DNA from: Flavobacterium psychrophilum
GTDB lineage: Bacteria > Bacteroidota > Bacteroidia > Flavobacteriales > Flavobacteriaceae
Length of the DNA: 64,000 nt
Direction: 5' to 3'
NCBI GenBank assembly: GCA_945879625.1
Contig: CAMCVA010000009.1
Coordinates: 1-64,000, forward strand
Shown: in pieces, positions 51,601 through 60,046 of the stretch
Layout of the letters: each line of letters opens with the position of its first letter
How positions within the stretch are numbered: position 1 is the first letter of the stretch
Notes under the pieces: generated by a model
Seen by the model: only the letters and a program-made list of their open reading frames with translations
The model's database searches: none
What the model was told of the DNA's origin: nothing
Made by a program: the position numbers and the translations under genes

Positions 51601-53048
51601 AGGTTTACCGATCCCATAAAATCCAAAAACAAGTTGGGATCGTTGACAATGAGTTTGCCTGTAAAGATTGGATTTTTAAATCGGCCGTCGATTTGAATGT
51701 TTGAATACTGGTACTTATTAAAATTCAATTGCGTGATGTCGCCTTCAAATTTAGTATTCAGATGTTTAATTTCGAAACCACTTCCATCTACTTTCACGTT
51801 GAGCGAAACTTTTCCTACATCGCTGCGTTGTAATAGTTCGCCCAAATCAAATTGCGTCAAGCCAACCAAACCTTTGTAGTTTGCTTTTTCTATCTGCAGT
51901 AAATTGTCCATGATAAAATTGGCTTTGGCCAAGCCCAATTTCGATTGAATGCTGCAATTGGCCTTTAAGGAATTGGCAGTGAGTTCGGTAGTTCCCTTCA
52001 CTTGAAAAGTGCCAAATCGGCTCATAACAGGCGGTAGATTTTCGCCTAAGACATTGGGCAACAAGGCAGTCAAAGTATTGTAATTGCTGGTTAAATTGGT
52101 AAAATCGCCCTTCATATAGAAAGGTTCATCGGGGCCACCAAACACATTTTTGAACACAATGGTTCCGGCAATTAACGAACCATTTCCGTCGGTGACACGC
52201 AATTTACGGAAGGTTAAGTTGTTGAGTGTTCCGGTAATGTTGCCTTTGAGGGTAAAGTTTTTGCCTTTGGCCAATTCGTCATAAAAAAAACGAATATCAT
52301 CGCTAGCCAATGAGGCTTGATCAATTTTAAAGAAAAAACGCACCCGGTTGTTGAAATCTGAAAAATCGTCTAAGGTATAGTTGAGCGTCACATCGCCTTT
52401 GTATAAAGAATGTGGCGTGATAAGATCTATATTTTGCAAACGGATTTGCTCTTTGGTATAACTAAATTTCGTCGATGCATTTTTGACGTACAAACCGCGG
52501 TAATCCAAAAAAGACAATTTTTCAATTGTGGTAGTTACGTTTGAACCTAAGATTTTAAATTGGGTCATCTCTCCATTGATCTCATTAAATTCAGCTAGGC
52601 GTGCATCCTGAGAGTTGAGGTCTAAATACAAAAAACGGGCGTTGGTGAGGTAGGCATTTTCGGCGGTGAGCAAAAACGAATTGGTCGACGGCTTCCCGTC
52701 ATCAAAGGCATCAATGAAGCGATCCAAATTAGAAAAGTTATCGCCCTTGTAGGTTTTCATCTGCAGATAGAAGCCATCCGCGCGCAGATCGCCAAATATC
52801 AAATCAGATTTATCAATTAATTTTCGAAAATCAAGTATAGAGGTAGCAATGCGATTGGCATAAATTAAGGTGTCTTGGTGCTCATCCAAAATCAAAACTT
52901 TCTTGAGTTTGATGTCTCCAAATAAAGTAATTGACGCTTGATCAATTTGAATATTAGTGTGGTAATCGCGATTAATTACATCGGTAAGGTAATGGGCGAT
53001 TTTGGTTTGAACCACAGGCAAGGTCAATGCTATTGCGCCTGATAACAA
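48606..53048 (-). CDS. TamB-like translocation/assembly module protein, N-terminus uncertain
   Basis: This protein has 1480 residues from the TTG used here. It is a long beta-helical envelope protein of the TamB family. The N-terminal NRDYHTNIQIDQASITLFGD and the many IDGRFKNPIFTGKLIVN-type strands lead to a C-terminal DUF490 domain (about 1240-1420: NFEINFPTVSTVLQSEIQTK, KQALILLSTGGFLSVDGL). The family bridges inner and outer membranes in lipid and protein assembly. The usual N-terminal membrane anchor is encoded upstream of this TTG (residues such as KRPYKILFRSLFVLVFALLS are in frame), but no ATG, GTG or TTG precedes it before an in-frame stop at about 53108. A start at ATA 53102 or a frameshift is possible; see findings. 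Confidence 0.85.
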   Translation of the reverse strand: MLSGAIALTLPVVQTKIAHYLTDVINRDYHTNIQIDQASITLFGDIKLKKVLILDEHQDTLIYANRIATSILDFRKLIDKSDLIFGDLRADGFYLQMKTYKGDNFSNLDRFIDAFDDGKPSTNSFLLTAENAYLTNARFLYLDLNSQDARLAEFNEINGEMTQFKILGSNVTTTIEKLSFLDYRGLYVKNASTKFSYTKEQIRLQNIDLITPHSLYKGDVTLNYTLDDFSDFNNRVRFFFKIDQASLASDDIRFFYDELAKGKNFTLKGNITGTLNNLTFRKLRVTDGNGSLIAGTIVFKNVFGGPDEPFYMKGDFTNLTSNYNTLTALLPNVLGENLPPVMSRFGTFQVKGTTELTANSLKANCSIQSKLGLAKANFIMDNLLQIEKANYKGLVGLTQFDLGELLQRSDVGKVSLNVKVDGSGFEIKHLNTKFEGDITQLNFNKYQYSNIQIDGRFKNPIFTGKLIVNDPNLFLDFMGSVNLNKKEIAYNFHAVVDYANLHELNFVTQDSISIFKGDIDIKLIGTTIDNLKGKVALSETSYQNKKDIYYFDDFSISSSFDDGGVRTIAVESPDIINGSIQGKFQVNQLQPLLENALGSLYANYSPNKVKAGQFMKFDFTVYNKVIDVFYPGISVATNTDFKGNINADTNAFKFHFSSPEITAYTNTFNAINLQIDNKNPLFNAYIELDSIKTEQYKIRDFSLINVTMNDTLFVRSEFKGGDKGEDNYSLNLYHTINKLKQSIVGIQKSELKYKDFLWYLNEKDNSDNKVIFNQAFTEFSFDNLVLSHEDKQVSLNGTLSGKTDKDLFLNFKGVPIEKILPTIDDFSPKGNLNGSVNLKQIKGVYQPTANVSIDDLSINDIALGRLNVALSGDEELRKFNLLATIENKDVESFTAQGDFEVTTEKTNLNMDLNFDNFNLGVLSSFGGDIITNVRGLASGRSNLSGSLSNLDINGRLFINKAGLRIPYLNVDYTIADEVVVDVTETNFYVSNATLSEKKYNTSGVLNGTIAHKNFSDWKFDLQINSKRLLALDTDYSEDSAYYGTAFMDGYALIKGPLDGLFIKVAAKSEKGTEVKIPISDAESTETNNALHFITKNEKYKLNKGPETIRNYNGIDLEFEFDITPDAEVEIVLDRNTGHGMKGKGFGSLLIKINTLGKFNMWGDFQAYEGTYNFRYGGLINKKFKVKKGGSITWEGDPMRASLNLEAVYTTNANPGVLIENASFNKKVQTDVVIGLKGNLSNPEPNFEINFPTVSTVLQSEIQTKLDDKDIRQKQALILLSTGGFLSVDGLNQASIKNNLYEKVGDLFGSVFNDNDGKFVMGVDIVSADKNPGAYTDGRVGVNFTTKLNERISINGKVGVPIGGVNESTIVGDLEIQYRVNEEGTLNLKVFNKENNVNYFVGEGVGYTQGVGISYEVNFETFKELLHKIFANQKVEKVSATQLQKEIQDSEMLPDFIHLNNQEKKNPEVTNPNSEAIPPEE

Positions 53049-53174
53049 AGCGAATACAAGAACAAACAGGGACCGAAATAGTATTTTGTATGGGCGTTTT
53101 ATAGCTGCTTATTTTTAGTGTACCAACAATATAAATTAACAATTGAAATGCAACGGGCATTTGTAAAAAAAGGC

Positions 53175-53182
53175 TAATTTTG
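53175..53182 (+). promoter_or_regulatory. Bacteroidetes -7 promoter element for tsaD
   Basis: TAATTTTG matches TAnnTTTG exactly, 70 bases before the tsaD ATG, in the divergent gap with the TamB-like gene. No TTTG lies at the -33 distance. Confidence 0.5.
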
Positions 53183-53251
53183 GGAACGTCGTAAAAATAA
53201 CCATTTTTGTGGTGAATTCTCAAATAAAATTCAAAAAATAGCCCGTTTAAC

Positions 53252-54274
53252 ATGCACCCAACACCCGTGTATATATTAGCCATAGAAAGCTCCTGCGACG
53301 ATACTGCTGCGGCTGTATTAGCAAACGACAAAGTGCTATCAAATGTTGTGGCCAATCAATTGGTTCACCAACAATACGGCGGTGTTGTTCCCGAATTGGC
53401 TTCACGCGCACACCAACAAAATATCGTTCCCGTAGTTGCCGCTGCACTAGAAAAAGCGGGGATTACCAAAAGTAAATTGAGTGCCATTGCTTTTACCCAA
53501 GGACCTGGGCTCATGGGTTCGTTATTGGTCGGAAGCTCCTTTGCCAAATCAATGGCCTTGGCTCTAGATATTCCACTATTGGCTGTGAACCACATGCATG
53601 CCCATATTTTTGCCCATTTTATAGATGAACCGGGTTATTCTAAACCTCAATTTCCTTTTTTAGCCCTTACCATTTCTGGTGGTCACACGCAAATTGTGCA
53701 GGTGAATGGTTTTTTTGATTTAAAAATTATAGGCGAAACAACCGATGATGCCGTAGGTGAAGCCTTTGATAAGAGTGCTAAAATTTTAGGTCTTCCCTAT
53801 CCGGGTGGTCCATTGGTAGACAAACATGCACAACAAGGAAACCCAAAAGCTTTTGTGTTTACCAAACCAAAAATTCCAAATCTGGACTTTAGTTTTTCGG
53901 GGCTTAAAACAGCTATTCTGTACTTTATTCAAAAAAATGTGGCTGAAAATCCTGATTTTATTTCCGAACGATTAAACGACATTTGTGCCTCTATTCAGTA
54001 TACTATAATTGAAATTTTGATTGATAAATTAAAATTAGCGGTCAACCAAACGGGCCTCATACAAATTGCACTAGGTGGCGGCGTATCAGCCAATTCGGGC
54101 ATACGTGCCGCCATGGAATCAGCACAAAAACAATTTGGCTGGACAACTTATATTCCCAAATTTGAATACACCACTGATAACGCAGCTATGATAGGTATTG
54201 TGGGCTACCAAAAATTCCTAGAACAACAATTTGAAACAGCCGAGGTGGTTTCTAAAGCCCGTATCCAATTTTAA
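53252..54274 (+). CDS. tsaD: tRNA N6-threonylcarbamoyladenosine transferase
   Basis: This 340-residue ASKHA-family enzyme attaches threonylcarbamoyl to A37 of ANN-decoding tRNAs with TsaB and TsaE. Motifs: ILAIESSCDDTAAAVL, GGVVPELASRAHQQNI, the FTQGPGLMGSLLVG loop, metal-binding NHMHAHIFAHF, LTISGGHTQIVQV, and ALGGGVSANSGIR. The length is normal. It is followed after one base by the rsmE ATG and is divergent from the TamB-like gene. Confidence 0.97.
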   Translation: MHPTPVYILAIESSCDDTAAAVLANDKVLSNVVANQLVHQQYGGVVPELASRAHQQNIVPVVAAALEKAGITKSKLSAIAFTQGPGLMGSLLVGSSFAKSMALALDIPLLAVNHMHAHIFAHFIDEPGYSKPQFPFLALTISGGHTQIVQVNGFFDLKIIGETTDDAVGEAFDKSAKILGLPYPGGPLVDKHAQQGNPKAFVFTKPKIPNLDFSFSGLKTAILYFIQKNVAENPDFISERLNDICASIQYTIIEILIDKLKLAVNQTGLIQIALGGGVSANSGIRAAMESAQKQFGWTTYIPKFEYTTDNAAMIGIVGYQKFLEQQFETAEVVSKARIQF

Positions 54275-54275
54275 G

Positions 54276-54980
54276 ATGCAATTATTTTACGACCCTACAC
54301 TTACAGCTGCCGATACTGTATTTTCTTTTGATAAAGAAGAAAGCAAACACATCATTAAAGTGTTGCGTAAAAAAGATGGCGACATCTTGCATGTAACCAA
54401 TGGTTTGGGATATTTATTTACTACACAAATTACCTTGGCTTCAGAAAAAAGTTGTACGGTGAAAATCACGGAGGCCGAGCTTCAAAAACCACTGGAGTAT
54501 CAACTGCATTTGGCCGTGGCTCCCACCAAAATGAATGACCGTTTTGAATGGTTTTTAGAAAAAGCAACCGAAATTGGCCTAACAGAAATTACACCCATCT
54601 TGTGCGACCATGCCGAACGCAAACACATTAATTTGGAGCGCTTAGAAAAAGTAATTGTTTCGGCTATGAAGCAATCTAACCAATGTTATTTGCCCAAAAT
54701 TCATCCGTTTACGCCCTTTACTGCTTTTGTGAAAGCAGAACGAACTGGCCAACTTTTTGTCGCGCATTGCGAAGAAACCGAACGCTTTTCGTTAAAATCA
54801 AAACTCAGCACGAATCAACAAACTACGATACTAATCGGACCCGAAGGTGATTTTTCTTCGACCGAAATACAATTGGCTTTAACTCAAAATTTCCAACCCG
54901 TTACACTCGGATCAACGCGCTTGCGCACCGAAACAGCTGCGCTGGCCGCTTGCCACAGTGTAGCCTTTATCCATCAATAA
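54276..54980 (+). CDS. rsmE: 16S rRNA (uracil1498-N3)-methyltransferase
   Basis: This 234-residue SPOUT-class methyltransferase modifies U1498 of 16S rRNA. N-terminal PUA-like part: MQLFYDPTLTAADTVF and KHIIKVLRKKDGD. C-terminal trefoil-knot part: QSNQCYLPKIHPF, IGPEGDFSSTEIQLA, and VTLGSTRLRTETAALAAC. The ATG at 54276 comes one base after the tsaD stop; the longer frame upstream runs inside tsaD and is not needed. Two genes downstream encode envelope proteins. Confidence 0.96.
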   Translation: MQLFYDPTLTAADTVFSFDKEESKHIIKVLRKKDGDILHVTNGLGYLFTTQITLASEKSCTVKITEAELQKPLEYQLHLAVAPTKMNDRFEWFLEKATEIGLTEITPILCDHAERKHINLERLEKVIVSAMKQSNQCYLPKIHPFTPFTAFVKAERTGQLFVAHCEETERFSLKSKLSTNQQTTILIGPEGDFSSTEIQLALTQNFQPVTLGSTRLRTETAALAACHSVAFIHQ

Positions 54981-54982
54981 CT

Positions 54983-56731
54983 ATGAAAAAAATTGTACTC
55001 TTCGTCGCTTTACTTTCGCAAGTTGCTTTTGCGCAAACGCCCTTGGCTACCGTTACTGTAGAAAGTACCGGAGTTGTTTGTTCACCCGGACAATGCACTT
55101 CGTTAACGGCCAATTACTTTGCCGGCAATGCCACCACTTCCTATACAGTGAGCAGCATTCCCTATGCGCCAACTTTCCCCTTTACAGGTGGCACATTTAT
55201 CAATTCAAATTTTGATGACACCTGGTCTTCGGCAATAAATTTACCTTTTGCATTTAGTTTTTTCAACGCCAATTATACTCAAATATTAGTTGGGTCAAAC
55301 GGGCTCATAACCTTTGGAACAAGCACCTATCTTCCCAATGGATTTTGCAATTGGAATTTCAGTCAAACCATTCCCAATGCTACTTTTCCGGTAAAAAATG
55401 CGATTTATGGTGTGTACCAAGACACCAATATCGGTAGTCCACCAGTTACTAATCCGTTGATTCAAAACGTAAATTACTATGTATTAGATTCGGGTGTAAA
55501 TGCAGCACCAAACCGCGTATTTATAGCCAATTTCAATGAACTCCCCGCCTTTTCTTGTGACGCAACCAACGGACTTCAGACTTCACAAATTGTTTTGCAC
55601 GAAACCACCAATATTATTGAAATTATCATCAACAAACGAACACCTTGTACAACATGGATTGCAGGTAATGGATTAGTTGGTATTCAAAACAGTGCAGGAG
55701 CCTTGGCTTATGTGCCGCCCGGAAGAAACACAGGAAGTTGGTCTGCCACCAACGAAGCCTGGCGATTTACTCCTGCTGGCGCTTCAACTACCCAATTGAA
55801 CTGGCAAATTAATGGCGTATTCATGAATTCTGCCGATAATCCCTTGCTCTATTGTCCGCAAGAAGATCAACAAATAGCAGCGGTGGTTGCCTATACCAAC
55901 GGAACGCAAACCAATTACGTTTCGGGTACAGTGGGGTATCCGCTATTGGCTCCCATGCCGGCATTTGCAGATCCTATGGATTTAACTATTTGCAGCACCG
56001 AAAATCCACTGCAAGTAGCCGATCTATCTGCCAATACTTCATTGATTTTGAATAGTTTATCTCCCAGCGATTTTGAAATTCGCTATTATGAAAATGCCGA
56101 AGACGCAGGTAATTTAACCAACAATTACATCCAAACTCCAACAATTTTTGAGCTCAATGCTACCCAAACCATTTATGCCTCAATTGAATCAAACACAACC
56201 GGTTGTGTGTATGTAAAACCATTTCAAGTAATCGTTATTCCTTTTTTAACATCCCCTACAGGTCCTGGTACCCAAAATTTTACTGCTGGGCAAACCTTGG
56301 CCGATTTGACGGTGAATGGATCTGGAATTGTATGGTACACTGCTCCAATTGGCGGAACTTCGTTACCCAACACCACTCCGCTAACCGACAACAACACCTA
56401 TTTTGCTGCCCAAAGCATAGGCGGATGCGAAAGTCGAAATACCTTGACCAACCGTTTGGCTGTAACAACTTTACTGGTTTTGGATGCCCCATCATTTTCG
56501 GCTAATACGGTGAAAATAAAACCAAATCCGGTGTTGGATGTGTTACAAATTGAAAGCAGTATACAAATTGAAAAAGCACAAGTTTTTAGTTTGGATGGCC
56601 GTGAAATACAATCAGAAACGATTCCGTTCAACTCGACTAGTATAGATTTAAAAAACCTAAATTCGGGGGTTTATTTTATTGTACTTTCTGCAAAATCAGG
56701 AAAAGTTACCCAAAAGATTATAAAAAAATAA
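54983..56731 (+). CDS. Secreted protein with type A T9SS sorting domain
   Basis: This 582-residue exported protein has a signal peptide (MKKIVLFVALLSQVAFAQ). The front half contains YTVSSIPYAPTFPFTGGT and the strand set NANYTQILVGSNGLITFGTS with GNGLVGIQNSAGALAYVP, which resembles the nidogen-like or PA14-like beta-sandwich pieces seen in Bacteroidetes surface proteins. An Ig-like region (about 430-505) follows, and the C-terminal 75 residues are a type A sorting domain (VKIKPNPVLDVLQIESS, QVFSLDGREIQSET, LNSGVYFIVLSAK, TQKIIKK). ATG 54983 is used instead of an in-frame start inside rsmE. Confidence 0.83.
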   Translation: MKKIVLFVALLSQVAFAQTPLATVTVESTGVVCSPGQCTSLTANYFAGNATTSYTVSSIPYAPTFPFTGGTFINSNFDDTWSSAINLPFAFSFFNANYTQILVGSNGLITFGTSTYLPNGFCNWNFSQTIPNATFPVKNAIYGVYQDTNIGSPPVTNPLIQNVNYYVLDSGVNAAPNRVFIANFNELPAFSCDATNGLQTSQIVLHETTNIIEIIINKRTPCTTWIAGNGLVGIQNSAGALAYVPPGRNTGSWSATNEAWRFTPAGASTTQLNWQINGVFMNSADNPLLYCPQEDQQIAAVVAYTNGTQTNYVSGTVGYPLLAPMPAFADPMDLTICSTENPLQVADLSANTSLILNSLSPSDFEIRYYENAEDAGNLTNNYIQTPTIFELNATQTIYASIESNTTGCVYVKPFQVIVIPFLTSPTGPGTQNFTAGQTLADLTVNGSGIVWYTAPIGGTSLPNTTPLTDNNTYFAAQSIGGCESRNTLTNRLAVTTLLVLDAPSFSANTVKIKPNPVLDVLQIESSIQIEKAQVFSLDGREIQSETIPFNSTSIDLKNLNSGVYFIVLSAKSGKVTQKIIKK

Positions 56732-56735
56732 GGGC

Positions 56736-57374
56736 ATGAATCGGTACTTTTTTATTTTGTTGTTTATTTCTAGCACCAGCATTGGCCAGGAAATTGCGCT
56801 CCTGAAATACAGTGGCGGTGGCGATTGGTATGCCAATCCTACTTCTCTGCCCAATCTGATTAAGTTTTGTAACCAAAATACCGGTACCACCCTCAAGCCA
56901 AAACCCGCTACCGTTACGCCCAGCAGTCCCGATTTGTTTTCCTATCCGTTTGTGCACATGACCGGACACGGCAATGTCGTGTTTAGCCAAGCTGATATCG
57001 AAAACTTGCGCAACTACTTATTGGCCGGTGGCTTTTTGCACATCGACGACAATTACGGCATGGATGAATACATCAGAAAAGAGCTGAAAAAATTATTTCC
57101 AACGCAGAATTTACAGGAAATACCTGCCACACATCCCTTGTTTCAAAAACCATTTCCGTTTCCCAACGGAATTCCCAAAATACACGAACACGATAACAAA
57201 CGTCCGCAAGCTTTGGGGATATTTATAGACGATAGATTGGTATTATTATATACCGTTGAGGTTGATTTGGGTGACGGCTGGGAAGACCAAGACGTGCACA
57301 ACGATCCGGCCGAAGTACATGCCAAGGCCTTGAAAATGGGCGCCAATATGTTGAATTATATCTTTACCCATTGA
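56736..57374 (+). CDS. DUF4159-domain exported protein
   Basis: This 212-residue protein has an N-terminal signal peptide (NRYFFILLFISSTSIGQ). DUF4159 marks are LLKYSGGGDWYANPTSLPN, YPFVHMTGHGNVVFS, AGGFLHIDDNYGMDEY, and LGDGWEDQDVHNDPAEVH near the C-terminus. DUF4159 proteins resemble glutamine-amidotransferase-like or von Willebrand-neighbour domains; function is unclear. It follows the T9SS gene by four bases and its stop overlaps the start codon of the methyltransferase gene. Confidence 0.88.
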   Translation: MNRYFFILLFISSTSIGQEIALLKYSGGGDWYANPTSLPNLIKFCNQNTGTTLKPKPATVTPSSPDLFSYPFVHMTGHGNVVFSQADIENLRNYLLAGGFLHIDDNYGMDEYIRKELKKLFPTQNLQEIPATHPLFQKPFPFPNGIPKIHEHDNKRPQALGIFIDDRLVLLYTVEVDLGDGWEDQDVHNDPAEVHAKALKMGANMLNYIFTH

Positions 57375-58555
57375 GTGTGAGTTTTACTTTGTTGCTACAA
57401 AAAGAGATTCAAGAATATATTGCTGCGCACTCAGATGCAGACTGCAGCGCCTTGGCTCTTCAAAAAAATCCATTTCCTGAAATTCCTTGGCTGGAAATTA
57501 TTCAGCAAATTCAATCCAAGCAAAAATGCGCCGGTAAACTACCCACGTGGTATGGCACTTCTCAGGTAATTTACCCTGTGAAATTATCGGTAGAACAAAG
57601 TTCGTCCGAGCAGACTGCAAAATATAAATCGTCACTGATTCAGGGGAAATCACTTCTCGATATGACTGGCGGAATGGGTGTAGATGATTTTTATTTTGCG
57701 CAACATTTCACTCAGGTAACGCACTGCGAATTGGCAGCAGATCTTTCGGCTACAGTACAACACAATTTTGAGGTATTCAATATCAAAAATGTAGATTTTG
57801 TAGTGGGAAACAGCTTGGATTATCTGCAACAAAGCACGCAGCAATTTGATTGGATCTACGTTGATCCTTCCCGAAGAAATGAAGCCAAAGGCAAGGTGTT
57901 TATGCTCGAAGATTGCTTGCCCAATGTGCCCGAAAACCTAGATGTATTGTTTGCGCACAGCGCCAATATTCTACTTAAAACGGCTCCAATTTTAGACATC
58001 AGTTCGGGAATAAAATCACTGCAATTTGTAGACGAAGTGCATATCGTAGCGGTAGACAATGAGGTAAAAGAACTACTTTGGATTCTGCGAAAATCAGCGG
58101 GGAATACACCCCACATTCGCACCCTAAATTTCACTAAAAACGGCACCGAACTTGTAGATTTTTGTTGGGAAGACGAGCAAGATTGTAGCTTTTCGCTGCC
58201 CCTAACCTATTTGTATGAAGCCAATAGCGCGATCATGAAATCGGGCAAATTCGCAGCCGTAGCCGCACAATTTGGAGTATATAAATTACATGAACATTCG
58301 CATGTGTATACCCACGAAACGCAGCAGCCATTTCCGGGACGAACGTTCAAAATTGAGGCTAGCTTGCCCTACAACAAAACGGAGATGAAAAAATTAGTCT
58401 TGTCCAAGGCCAACATCAGTACCCGAAATTTTCCGGACTCGGTAGAAGAAATTCGCAAAAAATGGAAAATCAAAGACGGAGGATCTACCTATTGCTTCTT
58501 TACGACCGACCTGAACAACCAAAAAATAGTTTTACTTTGCAGCAAACTAAATTAA
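57371..58555 (+). CDS. SAM-dependent methyltransferase with THUMP-like tail
   Basis: This class I methyltransferase of about 394 residues has the SAM motif LLDMTGGMGVDDFYFAQHF near residue 96, the follow-up ELAADLSATVQHNFEVF, and the substrate motif IYVDPSRRNEAKGKVF (DP.R). A C-terminal THUMP-like module (FPGRTFKIEASLPYNKTE, KANISTRNFPDSVEEI) suggests an RNA substrate. The start is either TTG 57371, which overlaps the DUF4159 stop (TTGA), or GTG 57377; no ATG is available nearby, so a non-ATG start is certain. Exact target is unknown. Confidence 0.85.
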   Translation: MSVSFTLLLQKEIQEYIAAHSDADCSALALQKNPFPEIPWLEIIQQIQSKQKCAGKLPTWYGTSQVIYPVKLSVEQSSSEQTAKYKSSLIQGKSLLDMTGGMGVDDFYFAQHFTQVTHCELAADLSATVQHNFEVFNIKNVDFVVGNSLDYLQQSTQQFDWIYVDPSRRNEAKGKVFMLEDCLPNVPENLDVLFAHSANILLKTAPILDISSGIKSLQFVDEVHIVAVDNEVKELLWILRKSAGNTPHIRTLNFTKNGTELVDFCWEDEQDCSFSLPLTYLYEANSAIMKSGKFAAVAAQFGVYKLHEHSHVYTHETQQPFPGRTFKIEASLPYNKTEMKKLVLSKANISTRNFPDSVEEIRKKWKIKDGGSTYCFFTTDLNNQKIVLLCSKLN

Positions 58556-58560
58556 CCTCC

Positions 58561-59133
58561 ATGAAAACCATCTATTGCTTTCTATTCCTTGCCGTAACTA
58601 CTTTTTTTTGGGCACAAACTCCTTGCGAATTCACTCAAAATATTAGCGATTCGATTGGCACCTACAAAACCACCAAAGATTACCTGGTTTACGAACGAAA
58701 TTTTGCAGGAAATGCCAGCTATTTATTCAACTCCATTGCGGTAACCGATGGCGTGCCGTTGTTAACTATACAGTTTATCGAAAAAAGTTCCGATTTCATT
58801 AAAGCCAAATGCTTGGACGCGAATTCCAAATTGTTCATTCAGTTGCAAAACGGAAAAATTGTTACGTTGATGCACACCCAACAAGAAACCTGCGGCACCC
58901 TAGTGCGCGACGCAAATGGAATCAATAATCGCATCATGACCGGTAATTTTTTGTTTAGAAAAGACGATTACCAGTCGCTCAAAGACAGCCCCGTTTCGTT
59001 TATTCGGATAAAATTTTCGACAGACAACATCGATTACATATATAAAAAGTCGTTGAAATCTGAATTGGACGGGCAGTTGTATGAACCCGAAGTATACTTC
59101 ATGAAGGTTTACTCTTGTATTGAAGGAAATTAG
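58561..59133 (+). CDS. Hypothetical exported protein
   Basis: This 190-residue protein has a signal peptide (MKTIYCFLFLAVTTFFWAQ). The mature part has DSIGTYKTTKDYLVYERNF and a beta-rich core (VPLLTIQFIEKSSDFIKAK, LFIQLQNGKIVTLMHTQ), and ends with YEPEVYFMKVYSCIEGN. I do not recognise the family. ATG 58561 follows the methyltransferase stop by five bases; the longer frame runs inside that gene. The last four bases overlap the convergent dipeptidase gene. Confidence 0.72.
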   Translation: MKTIYCFLFLAVTTFFWAQTPCEFTQNISDSIGTYKTTKDYLVYERNFAGNASYLFNSIAVTDGVPLLTIQFIEKSSDFIKAKCLDANSKLFIQLQNGKIVTLMHTQQETCGTLVRDANGINNRIMTGNFLFRKDDYQSLKDSPVSFIRIKFSTDNIDYIYKKSLKSELDGQLYEPEVYFMKVYSCIEGN

Positions 59134-59762
59134 TTACACGGCCAAGTAAAATTGGCTATGGGTAATTCCTGACCTCCATCAATGTTGTAATGCCACCATT
59201 CGGAAGGAAAGATGGTAAATCCACTTTCGGTCATCACTTTCTTGAGGTACGTTCTGTTTTTTAGCACCACTTTTTCGAGCTCTAAATAGGAATGACTGGC
59301 TTGTTCGCCAAAAAAATCAAAGGAAGTTCCAAAATCTAATTCGGTTCCGTTTTTATCCACCAAAGTCAAATCAACGGCACCTCCCCTGTTGTGCAAGGAA
59401 CCTTTGGCGGGATCAGCCACATAGACAGGATCTGATACCAAAGCCCACATTTTTTGTTGCACCGAAAGCGGTCGGTAGCAATCAAATAATTTAAATTTAT
59501 AGCCTTTGGATTTTATTTTTTCGTTTGCAACCAGTAATGCTTTTAAGGTTTTGTACCGCAAATAACATTCGCCGCAGTTGTATACTTTTTCACCCAAAAA
59601 ATTATCTGTTGTAGCATACTTTAAATCATAAACAAAATCTGAACTGTAGGCACTCACTTTCACAAAAGAGGTGTCAGCTATAGTCGATTTTTCTTCAGAT
59701 TGCTGTGCTTGTATTTGAGGAATCATTCCAATTGCTAGTAGTAAAATAAGGTGTATTTTCAT
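59130..59762 (-). CDS. D-Ala-D-Ala dipeptidase-type M15 peptidase (VanX/DdpX family)
   Basis: This 210-residue exported metallopeptidase of family M15 cleaves D-Ala-D-Ala or related dipeptides. A signal peptide (HLILLLAIGMIPQIQAQ) is followed by FVYDLKYATTDNFLG, KLFDCYRPLSVQQKMW, the zinc motif SLHNRGGAVDLTLVD (HxxxxxxD), and FPSEWWHYN with the catalytic glutamate and last zinc histidine. These fit the VanX/DdpX group. In a vancomycin-unrelated setting such enzymes recycle cell-wall dipeptide; no van regulator or ligase is in view. It is convergent with the upstream hypothetical gene, overlapping by four bases. Confidence 0.9.
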   Translation of the reverse strand: MKIHLILLLAIGMIPQIQAQQSEEKSTIADTSFVKVSAYSSDFVYDLKYATTDNFLGEKVYNCGECYLRYKTLKALLVANEKIKSKGYKFKLFDCYRPLSVQQKMWALVSDPVYVADPAKGSLHNRGGAVDLTLVDKNGTELDFGTSFDFFGEQASHSYLELEKVVLKNRTYLKKVMTESGFTIFPSEWWHYNIDGGQELPIANFTWPCN

Positions 59763-59884
59763 GGTGATGTGTTTTGAATTTCAAATATAGAAATAAATGG
59801 CGGAGTTATTCACAGAGTATCCTATTGACTTTGAACCCCTTTCTTAATGTGCCTAAAAAAAACGAAAAAAAAAGCCTGTTTTAG

Positions 59885-59915
59885 TTGTTAAATAACGAAT
59901 GAAAAGTTAAGTTTG
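59885..59915 (+). promoter_or_regulatory. Promoter of the tRNA operon (TTG-N20-TAAGTTTG)
   Basis: A TTG at 59885-59887 and TAAGTTTG at 59908-59915 are separated by 20 bases, the arrangement expected for a Bacteroidetes housekeeping promoter (-33 TTG / -7 TAnnTTTG). The first tRNA starts 33 bases later, leaving a short leader. Confidence 0.72.
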
Positions 59916-59947
59916 CAACCGCTAAAATGAATTCGTTCTTTGAGCTT

Positions 59948-60034
59948 GGAGAGTTGCCTGAGAGGCCGAAAGGACATGTTTGCTAAACATGCGTATGGGA
60001 AACTGTACCAAGGGTTCGAATCCCTTACTCTCCG
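59948..60034 (+). tRNA. tRNA-Ser (GCT)
   Basis: This 87-base tRNA of class II has a 7-bp acceptor (GGAGAGT/ACTCTCC), D-arm GCCTGAGAGGC, anticodon loop TTGCTAA giving anticodon GCT (codons AGC/AGU), a long variable arm (GCGTATGGGAAACTGTACC), and T-arm GGGTTCGAATCCC. The discriminator is G and CCA is not encoded. Confidence 0.96.
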
Positions 60035-60046
60035 CTTTTTATCCTT

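Noticed and set aside
52972..53447. Minus-strand frame across the start of tsaD
   Set aside because: It overlaps the strong tsaD N-terminal coding region and has no recognisable product. It is mentioned only because one base shift would join its ATG at 53160 to the TamB-like anchor.
59130..59762. Vancomycin resistance island
   Set aside because: Only the dipeptidase is present; no VanA/VanH or VanR/VanS homologues are visible, and the gene has normal neighbours.
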